64,000 nt of DNA. It comes from Candidatus Omnitrophota bacterium (GTDB lineage Bacteria > Ratteibacteria > UBA8468 > B48-G9 > DTJG01). Position 1 is the stretch's first letter. Each line of letters opens with the position of its first letter. This document shows positions 9,101 to 20,992 of the stretch, in pieces. The notes below the pieces were generated by a model. The model was given only the letters and a program-made list of their open reading frames with translations. It did not search any database and was not told the origin of the DNA. A program made the position numbers and the translations under genes. The DNA is taken from assembly GCA_023818965.1 (NCBI GenBank), contig JAMWCD010000006.1, positions 141,475 to 205,474 of the forward strand. The letters run 5' to 3'.

Positions 9101-12100
9101 ACATTGGTCAGATTCTTGAAACACATTTAGGATGGGCTCTGAGGACACTCGGATGTTCTGCTGAGACACCTGTTTTTGAAAGTATTAAAGAAATTGAGAT
9201 TAAACAAAAACTCAGAGAGGCAGGTCTTCCTGAGGATGGAAAGACAATTGTCTATGATGGACAAACCGGTGAACCATTCCTTCAGCCTGTAACAGTTGGT
9301 TCAATTTATATGATGAAATTGATTCATCTTGCTGATGAAAAGTTTCATGCTCGTTCTGTTGGTTCATATTCGTTAATAACACAGCAACCACTGGGAGGAA
9401 GGGCACAGTTTGGAGGTCAGAGGTTTGGAGAGATGGAAGTATGGGCTCTTGAAGGATATGGAGCCAGTCATACCCTGCGTGAAATGCTTACGATTAAAAG
9501 TGACGATATAAAGGGACGCAAAAAAGCCTATGAAAGTATTGTAAAGGGGATTGATTATCATGAAGAAAATCTTCCAGAATCATTCCATGTTCTTACACGT
9601 GAATTGAATGGTCTTGGATTTGATTTGAGGATAGAAAAAAGAAAAAAGGATGGTCAGGATAAGGATGTTGTGACCATAAGAATTGCACCACCAATGGTGA
9701 TTCGTTCGTGGTCTTACGGGGAAGTAAAAAAAGCAGAGACATTGAATTACAGAACAAATAAACCCGAACGTGATGGTTTATTCTGTGAGAAAATTTTTGG
9801 TCCTGTAAAGGACTGGGAATGCGCGTGTGGAAAATACAAAAAACAGAGATTTCGCGGAATTATCTGTGACCGCTGTGGTGTAGAAGTTACCACTTCTGAT
9901 GTAAGAAGGGAAAGAATGGGTCATATTGAACTGGCAACACCTGTTTCATATGTGTGGCTGTTCAAAAGTTCAGCAAACTGGCTCGGGGTTCTACTGGATC
10001 TTTCACAGGTGACACTTGAAAAGGTTCTTTACTACGACAGATACATTGTTGTTGACGCAGGAGATACTCCGTTACAGGAAAAAGAACTTCTTACTGAAGA
10101 AGAATATAGAGAAAATCTCAGTAAATATGGGAATAGATTTCGTGCAGAAATTGGTGCAGCGGCAATACAGGAACTACTGAAAAAGATTGATCTTGAAAAA
10201 GAGATGGAAAAAGTGAAGCAACAGTTGAAAGACAAAAAGAAGAAAAAGGACCAGACAAACAGAAGAAATCTTGTAAAGAAATTACGAATGATAGAAGGTT
10301 TGATAAAAACAGAGGTTAAACCAGAGTATCTTGTAACGTCCATTATTCCTGTGATACCTCCTGATTTAAGACCACTTCTTCCTCTTGACGGTGGAAAATT
10401 TGTTGCGTCTGACCTTAATGACCTTTATCAGAGGGTTATTAACAGAAATAACCGTCTTAGAAAACTTATCAAACTCCAGGCACCTGATATCATTATCAGG
10501 AATGAAAAAAGGATGTTGCAGGAAGCAGTTGATGCACTTTTGGATAATGGACGTTATGGAACACCTGTACTTGGTAAAGGGAAAAGGCCTTTGAAATCGC
10601 TTAGTGATGCATTGAGAGGTAAACAGGGTAGATTCAGACAGAATCTTTTAGGTAAGCGAGTTGATTATTCTGGAAGGGCAGTAATTGTTGTTGACCCAAA
10701 ATTAAAGTTGAATGAGTGTGGAATACCAAAACAAATGGCTCTTGAACTTTTCAGTCCGTTTGTTTTAAGAGAATTGAGAAAGAAAGAATATTTCCATACC
10801 CTTGGCAGTGCAAAAAGAGCCCTTGAGGAAAACAGACCAGAGGTATGGGAAATCCTTGAAAAAGTCACAAGGAATCATCCTGTATTGTTAAACAGACAAC
10901 CTACGCTTCATCGTTTGAGCATTCAGGCTTTTGATCCAAGATTAATGGAAGGCAATGTTATCAGGATACATCCCCTTGTTTGTACTGCCTTTAATGCAGA
11001 CTTTGATGGGGACACAATGAGTGTACATGTTCCCATAACTGTTGAGGCACAACTTGAGGCAGAACTATTGATGAAATCATCTCTTCATGTCCTGTCTCCA
11101 GCTAATGGAAGGCCTATCGTTACACCGACAAGAGATATTGTACTTGGATGTTACTATATGACATTCCAGAGTGATCAATCAGTTTATGGTGATAAAATTG
11201 TTGAATACAGGGCGCATAAGAAAACGATTGAAGCAGTATTTGACATTGATGAGGCGAAGATATTATACATGGTCGGGAAACTTGAACTTCATCGACCTGT
11301 AAGAATAAGAAATAAAAATGGTGAGATTATACTGACAACAGTAGGAAGGATTTTGTTCAATGAGATTCTTCCAGAAGGAATGCCGTATCAAAATCGTCTC
11401 ATCAATATTGAGGCACTTGAGAATCTCATCAAGAGGATGTTTGTCACCTGTGGCTATGCAAAAACAGTAGAATTTCTTGATGCGGTGAAGGAACTTGGTT
11501 TTGAGTACGCAACAACCGGAGGTTTGAGTATTGGTATAGATGATCTAAAAGTTCCAGAAGCGAAACAAAAGATGATTGCTGAGGCACGAAAAGAGGTTGA
11601 AAGAATAGAGAAAGAATACAGAGAGGGTTTGATTTCTGAGGGTGAAAGATATAACAGGATTATTGACCTCTGGACATCAATTACAAATGAAGTGTCTAAT
11701 GAGGTTTTTGCAACATTGAGAAGAGATGCTTCTGTTGAGCCATTCAGGATTAATTCTCTTATTATGATGGTTGAGTCAGGGGCAAGAGGAAATCGTTCAC
11801 AGGTGAATCAGCTGGCAGGTATGCGTGGATTGATGATCAGGCCAACAAAGAGAGCAACAGGTGGTATTGGAGAAATTATTACAACACCGGTACTGGCAAA
11901 TTTCAGGGAAGGGCTGCCACTGCTTGAATACTTTATCTCAATCCATGGTGGAAGAAAGGGAGTTGTTGATACTGCTCTGAAAACCTCAGATGCTGGATAC
12001 TTAAGCAGACGACTTGTTGATGTTGCGCACAGTGTGATTGTTACAATGGAGGATTGTGGTACAGCCGATGGTATTTATATCAGTGCACTTACTGAGGGAG

Positions 12101-13950
12101 AAAAAGTTATCATACCGCTTAGGGACAGGATTATTGGTCGTGTTGCCTTTGACCCAATTGTTGATATTATTTCAGATGAAGTTGTTGTAAAAGCAGGTGA
12201 AATTATTGATGAGGAAAAGGCAGAAAAAATTGTTGCCCTTGGTATCGAAAGAATCAAGATTCGTTCAGTTCTTACCTGTAAAGCAGAAAAAGGTGTTTGC
12301 GCAAAATGTTATGGGGCAGACCTTTCCAGAAATAAACTTGTCAATCTTGGTGAGGCAGTGGGCGTTGTTGCTGCTCAATCAATTGGAGAACCAGGTACAC
12401 AATTGACACTGAGAACATTCCATGTTGGAGGTACTGTAACAAGAGCCATAGGACCTTCAAGGATTATCAGTCATAGCGAAGGATATGTAAAGTTTTCAGA
12501 AAATCTCAGGTTTGTTAGAAACAAAGATAACAGGATGGTTGTTATCAGCCGTGAAGGAACCATAGATATATACGATGATAAGGGTCGTCAACTTGAAAGT
12601 AATCCAGTATTTGTTGGTGCAATTCTCCACATCGAAGCAGGTAAAAAAGTGAAAAAGGAACAGGTTCTTGCGACATGGGATCCTTACGCTTTACCCATTA
12701 TCGCAGAAAAGAAGGGTGTCGTAAGATTCAGGGATATTGTAAGCGGTAAGACGATTAAGGAAGAAAAAGACCAGCGTGCAAATGTTACCAAGAGAACAGT
12801 GATTGAACATCAGGAAGACCTGGAACCGAGGATTGAAATTCTTGAAGATGTGCATGCCGGGAAGTCAGCCGTTATCAAATTTAAGGATATTGAAGTGGGA
12901 GAGAATGCAAGAAAAGAGGACAATGAAATAATTATCACAACACACACTTCTGAAAAAAGACCTGAAATTGTTCTGGTTGAGAAAGATGGAAAAACTGAAT
13001 TAGAAAAACATCCTGTTTCTATACATACTGAAATTATGGTGAATGATGGAGATTCTGTAAAAGCAGGCGACTTAATTGCTCGCAGGGTTATTGCTTCCCA
13101 TTATCTTTCAGTTAATACCAGTATTCTTGTTGACGATGGACAGGTCGTTACCCCTGGTGAAATCCTCGCAAAAACACCAAGGGTTGTTGGACGTGTTCAG
13201 GATATCACAGGAGGATTACCAAGAGTTTCAGAACTTTTTGAGGCAAGAACACCAAAGAATCCAGCAATTTTAAGTGAAATTGAAGGTACAGTTTCCATCC
13301 ATCAGGGTGAAAAGGGAACAAGAATTATACGAGTAACAGATGAATCAACCAAGCAGACAAGAGAATACAGGATTCCTTTTGGAAAACATCTTCTTGTTGC
13401 AAACGGAGATCATGTTGTCAGTGGTTCGAAACTTACTGATGGTCCTGCTGTTTTGACAGATGTTTTAAGAACACAGGGTGAAAAAAAGGTTCAGGAATAC
13501 CTTCTGAACGAAATACAAAAAGTTTACAGGGTGGAGGGTGTTAATATTAATGACAAGCACATGGAAATTATTATTCGACAGATGCTTTCGAAGGTGAGAG
13601 TGACTGATCCTGGTGACACCTACCTGCTTGAGGGCGAAGAGATTGACAGGGTAAAAATTCAGCAGATCAATGAAGCATTACCAAAAGGTAAAAAACGAGC
13701 AAAATATGAACCATTGATTCTTGGGATTTCCAGGGTTGCTCTCAGCAGTGAAAGTTTTATTTCTGCTGCTTCATTCCAGGAAACAATGAAAGTTATAACA
13801 AATGCTGCTATTACAGGTGCTGAGGATTACCTTGAGGGATTGAAAGAAAATGTTATTCTTGGGAAATTAATCCCTGCTGGTACTGGATTTTTTGCCAGTC
13901 AGATGAAAAAGCAGGAACAAACCGCAGAAGCATTTGTGAGCAGTGAATAA
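6115..13950 (+). CDS. rpoBC: RNA polymerase beta-beta' fusion (RpoB-RpoC)
   Basis: One uninterrupted frame of 2611 codons encodes both large subunits of RNA polymerase. Residues 1 to ~1172 are beta, with the rifampicin-pocket region ([20 protein letters not shown]) and the [14 protein letters not shown] segment. From ~1185 on it is beta': the N-terminal zinc finger (CACG...CDRCG, ~1235-1255), the catalytic NADFDGD (1627-1633), the second Cys cluster ([13 protein letters not shown]) and the C-terminal trigger-loop and clamp regions. The linker is only 15-20 residues. Each half is of normal length. Fusions are known in Helicobacter/Wolinella and Wolbachia. The seam carries a dnaX-like slippery site (separate entry). 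Beta has one extra residue in the fork-loop segment at 7375-7410. Confidence 0.95.
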   Translation: MKNLEMPDLLKVQIDPYKRFLQKDVPPEKRENTGLEEILRRVFPEIEILPGEKHRVIASDDGVLFLEYISYAIEDPVETESECVEKGITYGGRFKIKFRLYKKNKSTNRFDSIREPQDVYLGIIPLMTERGTFIINGIERAVVNQIQRSPGVYFKEEEEIGQRITYSARIFPARGLWMEFHPELHHNVMCLYAYFGKKKIYATTLLKALGYSEAEILSLLYDSPDKIPTDSIIKTTLEKDADIKTAQDALRKIYVELRPGFPMDDREARIFFKRLFFSSEQYDLSPAGRMQINKKLGLNINELHLTSEDIIKTIRYLLNLMENNQGEVDDIDHLGNKRVRTSAEIIKEHMYEGLIRLAHFVKERMAIIDKTQEISPQDLLNSRVFSTVVEEFFARNQLSQFLDQINPLAELTHKRRLTAVGEGGVKERKRAGFEVRDVHYTHFGRVCPIETPEGANVGLINSLTVYAEVDRIGFIRTPYYRVKNGRILFDEVVYISADEEDNYVVAPPDVPFDSKTGLIIPETIRVRSKGGEFTEASRDEIQLIGVSPKQVVGLSASLIPFLEHNDSNRALMGSNMQRQAVPLLKAEAPLVRTGMEKKVVMDSGVVVKARNSGVVKYVDASKIIIERDDKGLFPWQHQDEYYLQTFRRTNQDTCFHQKPVVSVGQKVKKGQIISDGPAVSPEGYLALGKNLLVAFMPWRGYNFEDAIVLSERLVKEDTFTSIHIERFEVIAQETERGPEEITADLPNVSEEELRNLDENGIIRIGAEVKPGDILVGKITPKGESELTPEEKLLRVIFGEKARDVANTSLTVPPGVYGVVVNVKTYYPTERISEDQVKKQVSEIEKELKNKKAIVCKIIKEQIKEILIRNKISATRLTTNPDSWDRIVNSIDNEDIKNQVKKIVDIGKSELEKLEQDANNEKIKIRRGSELEPNVICKVSVEIAIKKKVAVGDKMSGRHGNKGVISVILPEEDMPFLEDGTPVDIVLNPLGVPSRMNIGQILETHLGWALRTLGCSAETPVFESIKEIEIKQKLREAGLPEDGKTIVYDGQTGEPFLQPVTVGSIYMMKLIHLADEKFHARSVGSYSLITQQPLGGRAQFGGQRFGEMEVWALEGYGASHTLREMLTIKSDDIKGRKKAYESIVKGIDYHEENLPESFHVLTRELNGLGFDLRIEKRKKDGQDKDVVTIRIAPPMVIRSWSYGEVKKAETLNYRTNKPERDGLFCEKIFGPVKDWECACGKYKKQRFRGIICDRCGVEVTTSDVRRERMGHIELATPVSYVWLFKSSANWLGVLLDLSQVTLEKVLYYDRYIVVDAGDTPLQEKELLTEEEYRENLSKYGNRFRAEIGAAAIQELLKKIDLEKEMEKVKQQLKDKKKKKDQTNRRNLVKKLRMIEGLIKTEVKPEYLVTSIIPVIPPDLRPLLPLDGGKFVASDLNDLYQRVINRNNRLRKLIKLQAPDIIIRNEKRMLQEAVDALLDNGRYGTPVLGKGKRPLKSLSDALRGKQGRFRQNLLGKRVDYSGRAVIVVDPKLKLNECGIPKQMALELFSPFVLRELRKKEYFHTLGSAKRALEENRPEVWEILEKVTRNHPVLLNRQPTLHRLSIQAFDPRLMEGNVIRIHPLVCTAFNADFDGDTMSVHVPITVEAQLEAELLMKSSLHVLSPANGRPIVTPTRDIVLGCYYMTFQSDQSVYGDKIVEYRAHKKTIEAVFDIDEAKILYMVGKLELHRPVRIRNKNGEIILTTVGRILFNEILPEGMPYQNRLINIEALENLIKRMFVTCGYAKTVEFLDAVKELGFEYATTGGLSIGIDDLKVPEAKQKMIAEARKEVERIEKEYREGLISEGERYNRIIDLWTSITNEVSNEVFATLRRDASVEPFRINSLIMMVESGARGNRSQVNQLAGMRGLMIRPTKRATGGIGEIITTPVLANFREGLPLLEYFISIHGGRKGVVDTALKTSDAGYLSRRLVDVAHSVIVTMEDCGTADGIYISALTEGEKVIIPLRDRIIGRVAFDPIVDIISDEVVVKAGEIIDEEKAEKIVALGIERIKIRSVLTCKAEKGVCAKCYGADLSRNKLVNLGEAVGVVAAQSIGEPGTQLTLRTFHVGGTVTRAIGPSRIISHSEGYVKFSENLRFVRNKDNRMVVISREGTIDIYDDKGRQLESNPVFVGAILHIEAGKKVKKEQVLATWDPYALPIIAEKKGVVRFRDIVSGKTIKEEKDQRANVTKRTVIEHQEDLEPRIEILEDVHAGKSAVIKFKDIEVGENARKEDNEIIITTHTSEKRPEIVLVEKDGKTELEKHPVSIHTEIMVNDGDSVKAGDLIARRVIASHYLSVNTSILVDDGQVVTPGEILAKTPRVVGRVQDITGGLPRVSELFEARTPKNPAILSEIEGTVSIHQGEKGTRIIRVTDESTKQTREYRIPFGKHLLVANGDHVVSGSKLTDGPAVLTDVLRTQGEKKVQEYLLNEIQKVYRVEGVNINDKHMEIIIRQMLSKVRVTDPGDTYLLEGEEIDRVKIQQINEALPKGKKRAKYEPLILGISRVALSSESFISAASFQETMKVITNAAITGAEDYLEGLKENVILGKLIPAGTGFFASQMKKQEQTAEAFVSSE
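9627..9677 (+). promoter_or_regulatory. Candidate -1 frameshift/reinitiation cassette at the rpoB-rpoC seam
   Basis: SD-like GAGGA (9627-9631) is followed, ten bases later, by A_AAA_AAG (9642-9648) in the slippery phase. A 7-bp perfect stem follows (ATGGTCA 9650-9656 with TGACCAT 9671-9677, 14-base loop). A -1 slip would add Gly-Trp-Ser-Gly and stop at TAA (9660-9662), giving a free beta of 1182 residues. AAGGA (9661-9665) plus in-frame GTG (9670) could restart beta' (1426 residues). The parts match the E. coli dnaX signal, but the stem begins closer to the heptamer than is usual. Alternatives are the relic of separate genes, or an A-run assembly error. Confidence 0.5.
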
Positions 13951-13970
13951 CAATTTAAAAAGGAGAAGAT

Positions 13971-14375
13971 ATGCCAACGATTAATCAACTTATTCGACTG
14001 GGAAGGAAGAAGAAAATAAAAAAGTCCAAGTCAACTGCACTTGAAGCAAATCCGTTAAAAAGGGGTGTATGTCTTTATGTCAAAACAATGACACCCAAGA
14101 AACCCAATTCAGCCTTGAGAAAAATAGCAAAGGTAAGATTGAGCAATGGTAAGGAAGTGATTGCATATATTCCAGGTATTGGCCACAATCTGCAGGAACA
14201 CTCTATCGTACTGGTACGGGGAGGCAGGGTTAAGGATCTGCCAGGAGTAAAATATCATATTGTAAGAGGCGCATATGATGCAGCACAGGTTGAGGGAAGG
14301 AAGAAATCCCGGTCTCGATATGGTACCAAAAAATCAAAGGAACAACAGGCACCGCAACAACAAAAACAGGAGTAG
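13971..14375 (+). CDS. rpsL: Ribosomal protein S12
   Basis: 134 aa. S12 sits at the decoding centre. The conserved [11 protein letters not shown] and [13 protein letters not shown] segments are present, with the lysines whose mutation gives streptomycin resistance in other bacteria unchanged. The C-terminus ends in a glutamine-rich tail ([10 protein letters not shown]) beyond the usual basic end. The SD AAAAGGAG is good. It starts the str-operon order rpsL-rpsG-fusA-tuf, directly after rpoBC. Confidence 0.97.
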   Translation: MPTINQLIRLGRKKKIKKSKSTALEANPLKRGVCLYVKTMTPKKPNSALRKIAKVRLSNGKEVIAYIPGIGHNLQEHSIVLVRGGRVKDLPGVKYHIVRGAYDAAQVEGRKKSRSRYGTKKSKEQQAPQQQKQE

Positions 14376-14377
14376 TT

Positions 14378-14848
14378 ATGCCAAGAAGAAAGTATAAATC
14401 ACGAAATATATTATTACCTGACCCGAAATACAATGATCTTGAAGTGGCTAAATTCATCAATTCTTTGATGGTTGATGGAAAAAAGAGCCTGTCTCAAAAA
14501 ATAATGTACAGATGTTTTGATCTGTTAAGTGAACGAACAAAGGAAGATCCTTTAACAGTATTCAAGAGAGCATTGAATAATGTCAAACCGAGACTTGAAG
14601 TCCGTCCAAGAAGGGTTGGAGGTGCAACATATCAGGTTCCTGTGGAGGTTGCACCAAAAAGAAGTCTTGCACTTGCAATCAGATGGATTATTCAATCAGC
14701 AAGAGCTCGTAAAGGTAAACCCATGTACGAGCGTCTGGTTGAGGAAATTATTGATGCAAGTAAAAATGAAGGTGCCAGTGTAAAGAAAAGAGAAGAAATG
14801 CACAAAATGGCAGAATCGAACCGCGCTTTTGCACATTATCGCTGGTAA
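14378..14848 (+). CDS. rpsG: Ribosomal protein S7
   Basis: 156 aa, the standard length. It begins MPRRKYKSR and has the conserved KSLSQKIMY and [14 protein letters not shown] segments. S7 nucleates the 30S head. It begins two bases after the rpsL stop, so translation is probably coupled. Confidence 0.97.
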   Translation: MPRRKYKSRNILLPDPKYNDLEVAKFINSLMVDGKKSLSQKIMYRCFDLLSERTKEDPLTVFKRALNNVKPRLEVRPRRVGGATYQVPVEVAPKRSLALAIRWIIQSARARKGKPMYERLVEEIIDASKNEGASVKKREEMHKMAESNRAFAHYRW

Positions 14849-14952
14849 AGTTTCATTTCTCAAGGCACCATCCATTATTGTGATGTTGCACTGGAGTTTT
14901 GTTTTGAAGGTAGATAAAAACAATTCTGGGATTATCAGGGAATACATAGAAA

Positions 14953-17058
14953 ATGGTGACAAAAGTTTTAACGAAAAAAAATACGGAATTTTTGCGAATG
15001 GAAGATATTGAACGCGTAAGAAATATTGGGATTATTGCCCATATTGATGCTGGAAAGACAACGACAACAGAACGCATTCTTTATTATAGCGGGAAGATTT
15101 CTCGTGTTGGAGATGTTGATGAAGGAACCGCAACAATGGACTGGATGGAACAGGAAAGAGAGCGTGGAATTACAATAACATCTGCAGCCACGACCTGTTT
15201 CTGGCGGGGGCACAAAATTAACATTATTGATACTCCTGGACATGTTGATTTTACTGCTGAGGTTGAAAGATCTTTAAGGGTACTTGATGGTGCTATTGGA
15301 ATTTTCTGTGCTGTGGGAGCAGTTCAATCTCAATCGGAAACTGTCTGGAGACAGAGTGAAAGATATGGTATACCGAAGATTGTTTACATCAACAAGCTTG
15401 ACAGAATTGGTGCTGATTTTTACAGGGTTATCAATCAAATTGAAAAAAGATTGGGCGCAAAATGCCTTATTCTTCAACTGCCCATTGGCAGAGAACTAAA
15501 TTTTTCAGGTATTATAGACCTGATAGAAAACCATGCGATTTTTTATCCCACAGATTCAGAAAATGATGCGTATATTGCTGAAATTCCAGCAGAGATGAAA
15601 CAGGAAGTGATTCACGCAAGAAATCAAATGCTTGAGCGACTTGCTGAGCATGATGAAGAAATTATGGAAATGTATGTCCATGATAAAGAAATAGAGAAGG
15701 ATGTTATTCGAAGGGCTATCAGAAGGGCAACTTTAAAAAGATATCTGTACCCTGTATTTTGTGGTGCATCATTAAGAAACAAAGGGACAAAACTTTTACT
15801 TGATGCAATCGTTGATTATTTACCATCTCCTGTTGATAGGGGGGAGATTACAGGCGAAAATCCTGAGACAAAAGAAATTGTAGCGAGAAAACCTGTTATT
15901 GAAGAGCCTGTTTGTATTCTTGCTTTCAAAGTTGTCAATGATATGTTCTTCGGAAGACTGATTTATGCGCGTGTTTATTCAGGAGAAATCATTCCAGGGA
16001 TGCGACTTATGAACTGGTCACGTACCCGCAAAGAAAGGATATTAAAAATTCTTGAGGTTCATGCAAATAAATTTCAGGAAATTGAAAGGGCTGTGGCAGG
16101 TGATATTGTTGCCCTTGTTGGATTAAAGGAGACCTTCACAGGTGATACTCTTGGTTCTCCAGATCATCCGATTATTCTTGAAAAAATGCAATTTCCTGAA
16201 CCTGTTCTGAACATGAAGGTTGAACCAAAAACAAAAGCAGAAGCAGAAAAGGTTTTTCAAACTCTCACAAAAATGAGTGAGGAAGATCCGACATTTAAAA
16301 TAAAGATTGACCCTGAGACAGGAGAAACGATTATTTCTGGAATGGGACAATTGCATATAGAGGTTCTTGTTGAGAGAATGAGAAGACAATACAATGTTGA
16401 TGTACGATTGGGAAAACCAGAGGTTGCATACAAAGAGACAATCACAAAGACTGCGATTGGTGAAGGCAAATTCATTAAGCAAACTGGTGGTAAGGGTCAT
16501 TATGGACATGTTGTCGTTGAAATCAAACCTGCTGCTGAGGGAGTTAAATTTAATTTTACCAGTCGACTGAAAGGAGAAGTTATTCCATCACAATTTTTGC
16601 CTGCTATTGAAGAAGGAATTGTTGAAGCAATGGAAGTGGGTTCTTTAAAAGGTTATCCTGTGATAAATGTAGAAGTAGCAGTGGTTGATGGTTCGTTCCA
16701 TCCTGTTGATTCAAACGATATTGCATTTAAGATTGCGGCATCAATGGCTTTCAAAGATGCTTATATGAAAGCCAGTCCAGTACTTCTTGAACCGATTATG
16801 AAGCTTGAAGTTACAACACCATCAGAATATGTTGGAGAAATTATCGCAGATATTGGCATCAGAAATGGTCGGATTGAAGAGATGATTGATGAAGGAAAAT
16901 ATAAGATAATTCGCGGGTTTGTGCCGCTTCGGACAATGTTTGACTACCCGACTGTAATCAGGTCCTTGACACAAGGTCGCGCAAGTTATATAATAGAACC
17001 TTGTTTTTACGAAAAAATTCCTGATGAACAATTGAAAAAAATAGAAGAACTTATGTAA
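14953..17058 (+). CDS. fusA: Elongation factor G
   Basis: A 701-aa translocation GTPase with P-loop AHIDAGKT (29-36), [12 protein letters not shown] and the later domains II-V. The first ~15 residues from ATG 14953 have no counterpart in most EF-G proteins; ATG 14998 ([15 protein letters not shown]) would give a canonical start, and neither has a strong SD. The 104-base gap after rpsG shows no clear signal. tuf2 follows 17 bases downstream. Confidence 0.97.
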   Translation: MVTKVLTKKNTEFLRMEDIERVRNIGIIAHIDAGKTTTTERILYYSGKISRVGDVDEGTATMDWMEQERERGITITSAATTCFWRGHKINIIDTPGHVDFTAEVERSLRVLDGAIGIFCAVGAVQSQSETVWRQSERYGIPKIVYINKLDRIGADFYRVINQIEKRLGAKCLILQLPIGRELNFSGIIDLIENHAIFYPTDSENDAYIAEIPAEMKQEVIHARNQMLERLAEHDEEIMEMYVHDKEIEKDVIRRAIRRATLKRYLYPVFCGASLRNKGTKLLLDAIVDYLPSPVDRGEITGENPETKEIVARKPVIEEPVCILAFKVVNDMFFGRLIYARVYSGEIIPGMRLMNWSRTRKERILKILEVHANKFQEIERAVAGDIVALVGLKETFTGDTLGSPDHPIILEKMQFPEPVLNMKVEPKTKAEAEKVFQTLTKMSEEDPTFKIKIDPETGETIISGMGQLHIEVLVERMRRQYNVDVRLGKPEVAYKETITKTAIGEGKFIKQTGGKGHYGHVVVEIKPAAEGVKFNFTSRLKGEVIPSQFLPAIEEGIVEAMEVGSLKGYPVINVEVAVVDGSFHPVDSNDIAFKIAASMAFKDAYMKASPVLLEPIMKLEVTTPSEYVGEIIADIGIRNGRIEEMIDEGKYKIIRGFVPLRTMFDYPTVIRSLTQGRASYIIEPCFYEKIPDEQLKKIEELM

Positions 17059-17075
17059 TTAAATGGAGGCAGAAC

Positions 17076-18278
17076 ATGGCGAAGGAGAAATTTGTACGAA
17101 GCAAGCCACATGTGAATGTAGGGACGATAGGGCATGTAGATCATGGGAAGACGACATTGAGCAGTGCGATAACGTTGGTATTGTCGAAGGCAGGGAAGGC
17201 TCAGCATTTGAAGTATGAAGACATAGACAAGGCGCCTGAGGAGAAGGAGAGGGGATTAACGATACAGATAGCGCACATAGAGTATGAGACGGAGAAGCGA
17301 CATTATGCACACATAGATTGTCCTGGTCATGCTGATTATATAAAGAACATGATAACAGGTGCGGCACAGATGGATGGAGCGATTCTGGTGGTGAGTGCTC
17401 CGGATGGTCCGATGCCGCAGACGAGGGAGCATATACTATTAGCCAGGCAGGTAGGGGTACCAGCGATAGTAGTATTTATGAACAAGATGGACATGTTGAG
17501 TGATAAAGAGTTGATAGAGCTGGTAGAGATGGAAGTGAGGGAGTTATTGAGCAAGTATGAATTTCCTGGGGACAAGGTACCGGTGATAAAGGGTTCAGCG
17601 CTTGAGGCATTGAGTTGTGGATGCGGGAAGAGGGAATGTAGCAAGTGTGGACCGATATGGGAGTTAATGGATGCGATAGACAGTTACATACCTGAGCCTG
17701 TGAGGTTGGTAGATCAGCCATTTTTGCTTGCGGTAGAGGATGTATTTTCTATTACAGGAAGAGGGACAGTAGCGACAGGAAGGGTAGAGAGGGGAAAGAT
17801 AAAGGCAGGAGAAGAGGTAGAGATAGTAGGATTAAGGGAAGGAGTGACAAAGACAGTAGTGACCAGTATAGAGATGTTCAGGAAGATACTTGATGAAGCG
17901 GTAGCAGGAGATAATGTAGGGTTATTGTTGAGAGGGATAGAGAAGGAAGGGGTAGAGAGAGGGATGGTGATAGCGGCGCCTGGGAGTATAACTCCGCATA
18001 AGAAGTTCAAGGCGCAGGTATATGTATTGAAGAAGGAGGAAGGAGGCAGGCACACTCCATTTTTCACAGGTTATCGTCCACAATTTTTCTTCAGGACGAC
18101 AGATGTGACAGGGACGATAAAGTTGCCTGAAGGTGTAGAGATGGTGATGCCTGGAGATAACATAGAGATGGAGGCAGAGTTGATAGCGCCTGTTGCGATG
18201 GAGAAAGGGTTGAGGTTTGCGATCAGGGAAGGTGGTAGAACAGTTGGTTCAGGTGCTATCACTGAAATCATTTCATAA
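17076..18278 (+). CDS. tuf: Elongation factor Tu, copy 2
   Basis: The protein is identical to copy 1 (400 aa, same four-Cys loop). By eye the DNA match runs from three bases before the ATG to eight after the stop codon, with one silent difference at 18263 (Thr codon ACT against ACG). Flanks outside this block are unrelated, which indicates recent gene conversion. This copy has the usual str-operon place after fusA, with a GGAGG SD, and is followed by rpsJ. Codon use is foreign to the neighbourhood, as in copy 1. Confidence 0.98.
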   Translation: MAKEKFVRSKPHVNVGTIGHVDHGKTTLSSAITLVLSKAGKAQHLKYEDIDKAPEEKERGLTIQIAHIEYETEKRHYAHIDCPGHADYIKNMITGAAQMDGAILVVSAPDGPMPQTREHILLARQVGVPAIVVFMNKMDMLSDKELIELVEMEVRELLSKYEFPGDKVPVIKGSALEALSCGCGKRECSKCGPIWELMDAIDSYIPEPVRLVDQPFLLAVEDVFSITGRGTVATGRVERGKIKAGEEVEIVGLREGVTKTVVTSIEMFRKILDEAVAGDNVGLLLRGIEKEGVERGMVIAAPGSITPHKKFKAQVYVLKKEEGGRHTPFFTGYRPQFFFRTTDVTGTIKLPEGVEMVMPGDNIEMEAELIAPVAMEKGLRFAIREGGRTVGSGAITEIIS

Positions 18279-18292
18279 AGGATATCAGGACT

Positions 18293-18604
18293 ATGGAAAA
18301 AAAGCGAATAAGAATTAAATTAAGAAGTTTTGACCACAGGATACTTGATGAATCAGTAAAGCAGATTACTGATATTGCAAAAAGTACTGGTGTCAGGATT
18401 ATTGGTCCTATACCGCTTCCAACAAAAAAGGAAATTTATACTGTTTTACGTTCGCCACATGTGAACAAAAAGAGCAGGGAACAATTCCAACTGTGTACAC
18501 ATAAGAGATTGATTGATATACTTGACCCAACTACACGGACTGTTGATGCTTTAAGTCGTTTGAATCTTCCAGCAGGTGTAGAGGTTGAAATGAAATTGGA
18601 GTGA
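18293..18604 (+). CDS. rpsJ: Ribosomal protein S10
   Basis: 103 aa, the usual size, beginning [16 protein letters not shown] with the conserved GPIPLPT segment. In other bacteria S10 (NusE) also works in NusG/NusB antitermination. It begins the S10 operon 14 bases after tuf2, so the str and S10 operons appear joined. Confidence 0.97.
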   Translation: MEKKRIRIKLRSFDHRILDESVKQITDIAKSTGVRIIGPIPLPTKKEIYTVLRSPHVNKKSREQFQLCTHKRLIDILDPTTRTVDALSRLNLPAGVEVEMKLE

Positions 18605-18607
18605 GAA

Positions 18608-19255
18608 ATGTCATTACTTGGATTAATTGGAAAAAAATTGGGTATGACGCAGGTTTTTGATGATAACGGGAATGTTGTTCCTGTCACTGTTGTTGAACTC
18701 GGTCCCTGTTTTGTGACACAAAAGAAAACTTCAGAAAAAGATGGATATTCAAGTATTCAGATTGGTTATCAGGTTGTGTCTGAGAAAAAAGCGACCCGAC
18801 CAATCATCAGTCATTGTAAAAAGGCAAATCTTCCACCATTGAAATATATGAGAGAAATCAGGATGGATGAAAGTGAACTGGAGAAGTTTTCACCAGGGCA
18901 GGAATTAAATGTCTCAATTTTCAAAGAAAATGAGTATGTTGATGTTATTGGAACGTCAAAAGGAAAAGGTTTTCAGGGCGTTGTGAGAAGACATGGATTC
19001 AAAGGTGGTCCAGCAACAAGGGGTTCAATGCAGCACAGAAAACCAGGTTCCATTGGTGGAGGCAATCCTCAAAGGGTCATCAAGGGAAGGAAAATGGCAG
19101 GTCATATGGGAAATGAGAGAGTTACGGTACAGAACCTGATGGTATATAAAGTGATCCCTGAAAAAAATATGGTGTTGATAAAGGGTGCAGTACCAGGTGG
19201 TAAAAACAGTATTGTCTTTGTTAGACATGCATTGAAAAAAAGAGGTTCTAAATGA
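18608..19255 (+). CDS. rplC: Ribosomal protein L3
   Basis: 215 aa. It has the N-terminal LIGKKLGMTQVFD signature and the long central loop HRKPGSIGGGNPQRV reaching toward the peptidyl-transferase centre. It starts three bases after rpsJ, and its end overlaps rplD by four bases (ATGA). Confidence 0.97.
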   Translation: MSLLGLIGKKLGMTQVFDDNGNVVPVTVVELGPCFVTQKKTSEKDGYSSIQIGYQVVSEKKATRPIISHCKKANLPPLKYMREIRMDESELEKFSPGQELNVSIFKENEYVDVIGTSKGKGFQGVVRRHGFKGGPATRGSMQHRKPGSIGGGNPQRVIKGRKMAGHMGNERVTVQNLMVYKVIPEKNMVLIKGAVPGGKNSIVFVRHALKKRGSK

Positions 19256-19902
19256 TCAAAGAAATACCGGTTTTTAATATTGCGGGCGAAAAAATTAGCA
19301 GTGAGATTATTGATGTATCTGTTGAAAAACCAAACATTGATGTGCTGCACAGATATATCACTGCATTTTGTGCGAATCAACGTCAGGGAAATGCCTGTAC
19401 TAAAACAAGAGGTGAAGTTTCTGGTTCAGGGAGAAAACCCTGGCGACAAAAAGGTACAGGAAGAGCAAGGGTTGGTTCAATTCGAAATCCCTTGTGGCGA
19501 CATGGAGGAGTGGTATTTGGTCCGAAACCAAGGGATTACAGACAGAATATTCCTGAAAAGATGAAAAAGATTGCCCTGAGGGATTCGTTGATGACCAGAA
19601 TAAATGAAGATGCCCTTTCCCTTATAAAATTGCTTGATGAAGTAAAGAGTCCAAAAACTAAAATGTTTGCAGATTTTCTGAAAAAGATTGGCTGTTCTGA
19701 AACAAAGGTTTTGTTTATCCTTAACAGGGATTTTGATAAAAGAAATGAACTGGTTATGAGTATTCGAAATATTGAAAATGTGTCCTATTGTTATGTGGAG
19801 CAGATTAATCCATATTTGATACTGTTAAACGATAGGATCATTGCACAGTCAGATGTCTTTTCTGTTTTGAAGACGATTGTTGCAGGAGATGAAAATGTTT
19901 AA
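19252..19902 (+). CDS. rplD: Ribosomal protein L4
   Basis: 216 aa with the conserved KTRGEVSGSGRKPWRQKGTG loop (~65-85) that lines the exit tunnel. L4 is the autoregulator of the S10 operon in enterobacteria; I see no obvious leader structure here. Its 3' end overlaps rplW by eight bases. Confidence 0.97.
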   Translation: MIKEIPVFNIAGEKISSEIIDVSVEKPNIDVLHRYITAFCANQRQGNACTKTRGEVSGSGRKPWRQKGTGRARVGSIRNPLWRHGGVVFGPKPRDYRQNIPEKMKKIALRDSLMTRINEDALSLIKLLDEVKSPKTKMFADFLKKIGCSETKVLFILNRDFDKRNELVMSIRNIENVSYCYVEQINPYLILLNDRIIAQSDVFSVLKTIVAGDENV

Positions 19903-20176
19903 TCCTTACAGCATAATAAAATATCCATTGATTACAGAGAAGGCGACAAATCTTGAGAAAGAAAATAAATATATGTTTGTTGTTGATAAAAAGGCAAGGA
20001 AAACACAGATTAAGCTTGCCATTGAGCAATTATACAATGTTAATGTAGTTTCTGTGGCTGTGATCAATATGCCTGCGAAAAAAAGAAAGTATCGTTTATT
20101 TCAGGAAGGATATAGACCGGGATATAAGAAGGCAATTATAACTTTGAAAGAAGGAGAAAAAATTGCCATTACGTAA
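19895..20176 (+). CDS. rplW: Ribosomal protein L23
   Basis: 93 aa at the polypeptide exit, where it docks trigger factor and SRP. It begins [20 protein letters not shown] 19895 fits because AGGAG (19884-19888) lies six bases upstream; TTGs further upstream would sit before that SD. It overlaps both rplD and the rplB start. Confidence 0.95.
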   Translation: MFNPYSIIKYPLITEKATNLEKENKYMFVVDKKARKTQIKLAIEQLYNVNVVSVAVINMPAKKRKYRLFQEGYRPGYKKAIITLKEGEKIAIT

Positions 20177-20981
20177 GTTGAAACCAGTAACAAGCAGTCA
20201 GAGGCATGCAATACTTCCAGATTATAAGGAAATAACAAAAAAGGAACCTGAGAAGAGTCTTGTTGTTGGAAAACGCAAGACCGGTGGTAGAAATAATACA
20301 GGAAGAATTACTGTTCGTCACAGGGGCGGTGGACATAAAAAGCTTTACAGAATAATTGATTTCAAGGGAAGATCACTGGAGGCAAAAGTACTCAGTATTG
20401 AATATGATCCGAACAGAACAGCACACATTGCACTCATTCAATATGTGGATGGAAGAAAAGCATATATCGTTGCTCCAGCGGATTTAAAGGTTGGTATGCG
20501 TATTTATTGTGGTGAGGATGTCAGTATTTCTCCTGGTAATAGAATGCCACTTGCAAAGATACCTGAAGGAACAGAAATTTGTAACATTGAACTTCAACCA
20601 GGTAAAGGTGGGCAGATTGTAAGAGCAGCAGGTTGTTCTGCGATTCTTGTAACAAAAGGGGATAAATTTGCTTCTGTTAAACTGCCCTCAGGAGAAGTAC
20701 GGTTGATACCATTAAACTGTATGGCGACCATTGGTAGGGTGAGTAATCCTGAACATAAATATGTTTCCCTTGGTAAAGCAGGAAGAACCCGCTGGCTTGG
20801 AATAAGGCCAACAGTTAGAGGGGTTGCGATGAATCCTGTTGACCATCCTCATGGCGGTGGTGAAGGCAGGGGCAAAGGTAATATTTCTCAAACACCGTGG
20901 GGAAAGCCAACAAAGGGCTATAAAACTCGCAATCCTGATAAATACTCAAATAAGTTTATTGTCCAGAGAAGGAAGAAATAG
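20163..20981 (+). CDS. rplB: Ribosomal protein L2
   Basis: 272 aa, the usual length. Signatures include [12 protein letters not shown] and the C-terminal [13 protein letters not shown], whose His is near the peptidyl-transferase centre. The start is TTG 20163: AAGGAG (20151-20156) is six bases upstream, and the N-terminus then reads [10 protein letters not shown], as expected for L2. It overlaps rplW by 14 bases. Confidence 0.97.
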   Translation: MPLRKLKPVTSSQRHAILPDYKEITKKEPEKSLVVGKRKTGGRNNTGRITVRHRGGGHKKLYRIIDFKGRSLEAKVLSIEYDPNRTAHIALIQYVDGRKAYIVAPADLKVGMRIYCGEDVSISPGNRMPLAKIPEGTEICNIELQPGKGGQIVRAAGCSAILVTKGDKFASVKLPSGEVRLIPLNCMATIGRVSNPEHKYVSLGKAGRTRWLGIRPTVRGVAMNPVDHPHGGGEGRGKGNISQTPWGKPTKGYKTRNPDKYSNKFIVQRRKK

Positions 20982-20992
20982 GAGTTGATGAT

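Noticed and set aside
9634-9641. First A-run at the rpoBC seam as the slippery site
   Set aside because: The heptamer 9635-9641 is out of phase with the X_XXY_YYZ requirement; only 9642-9648 is in phase.
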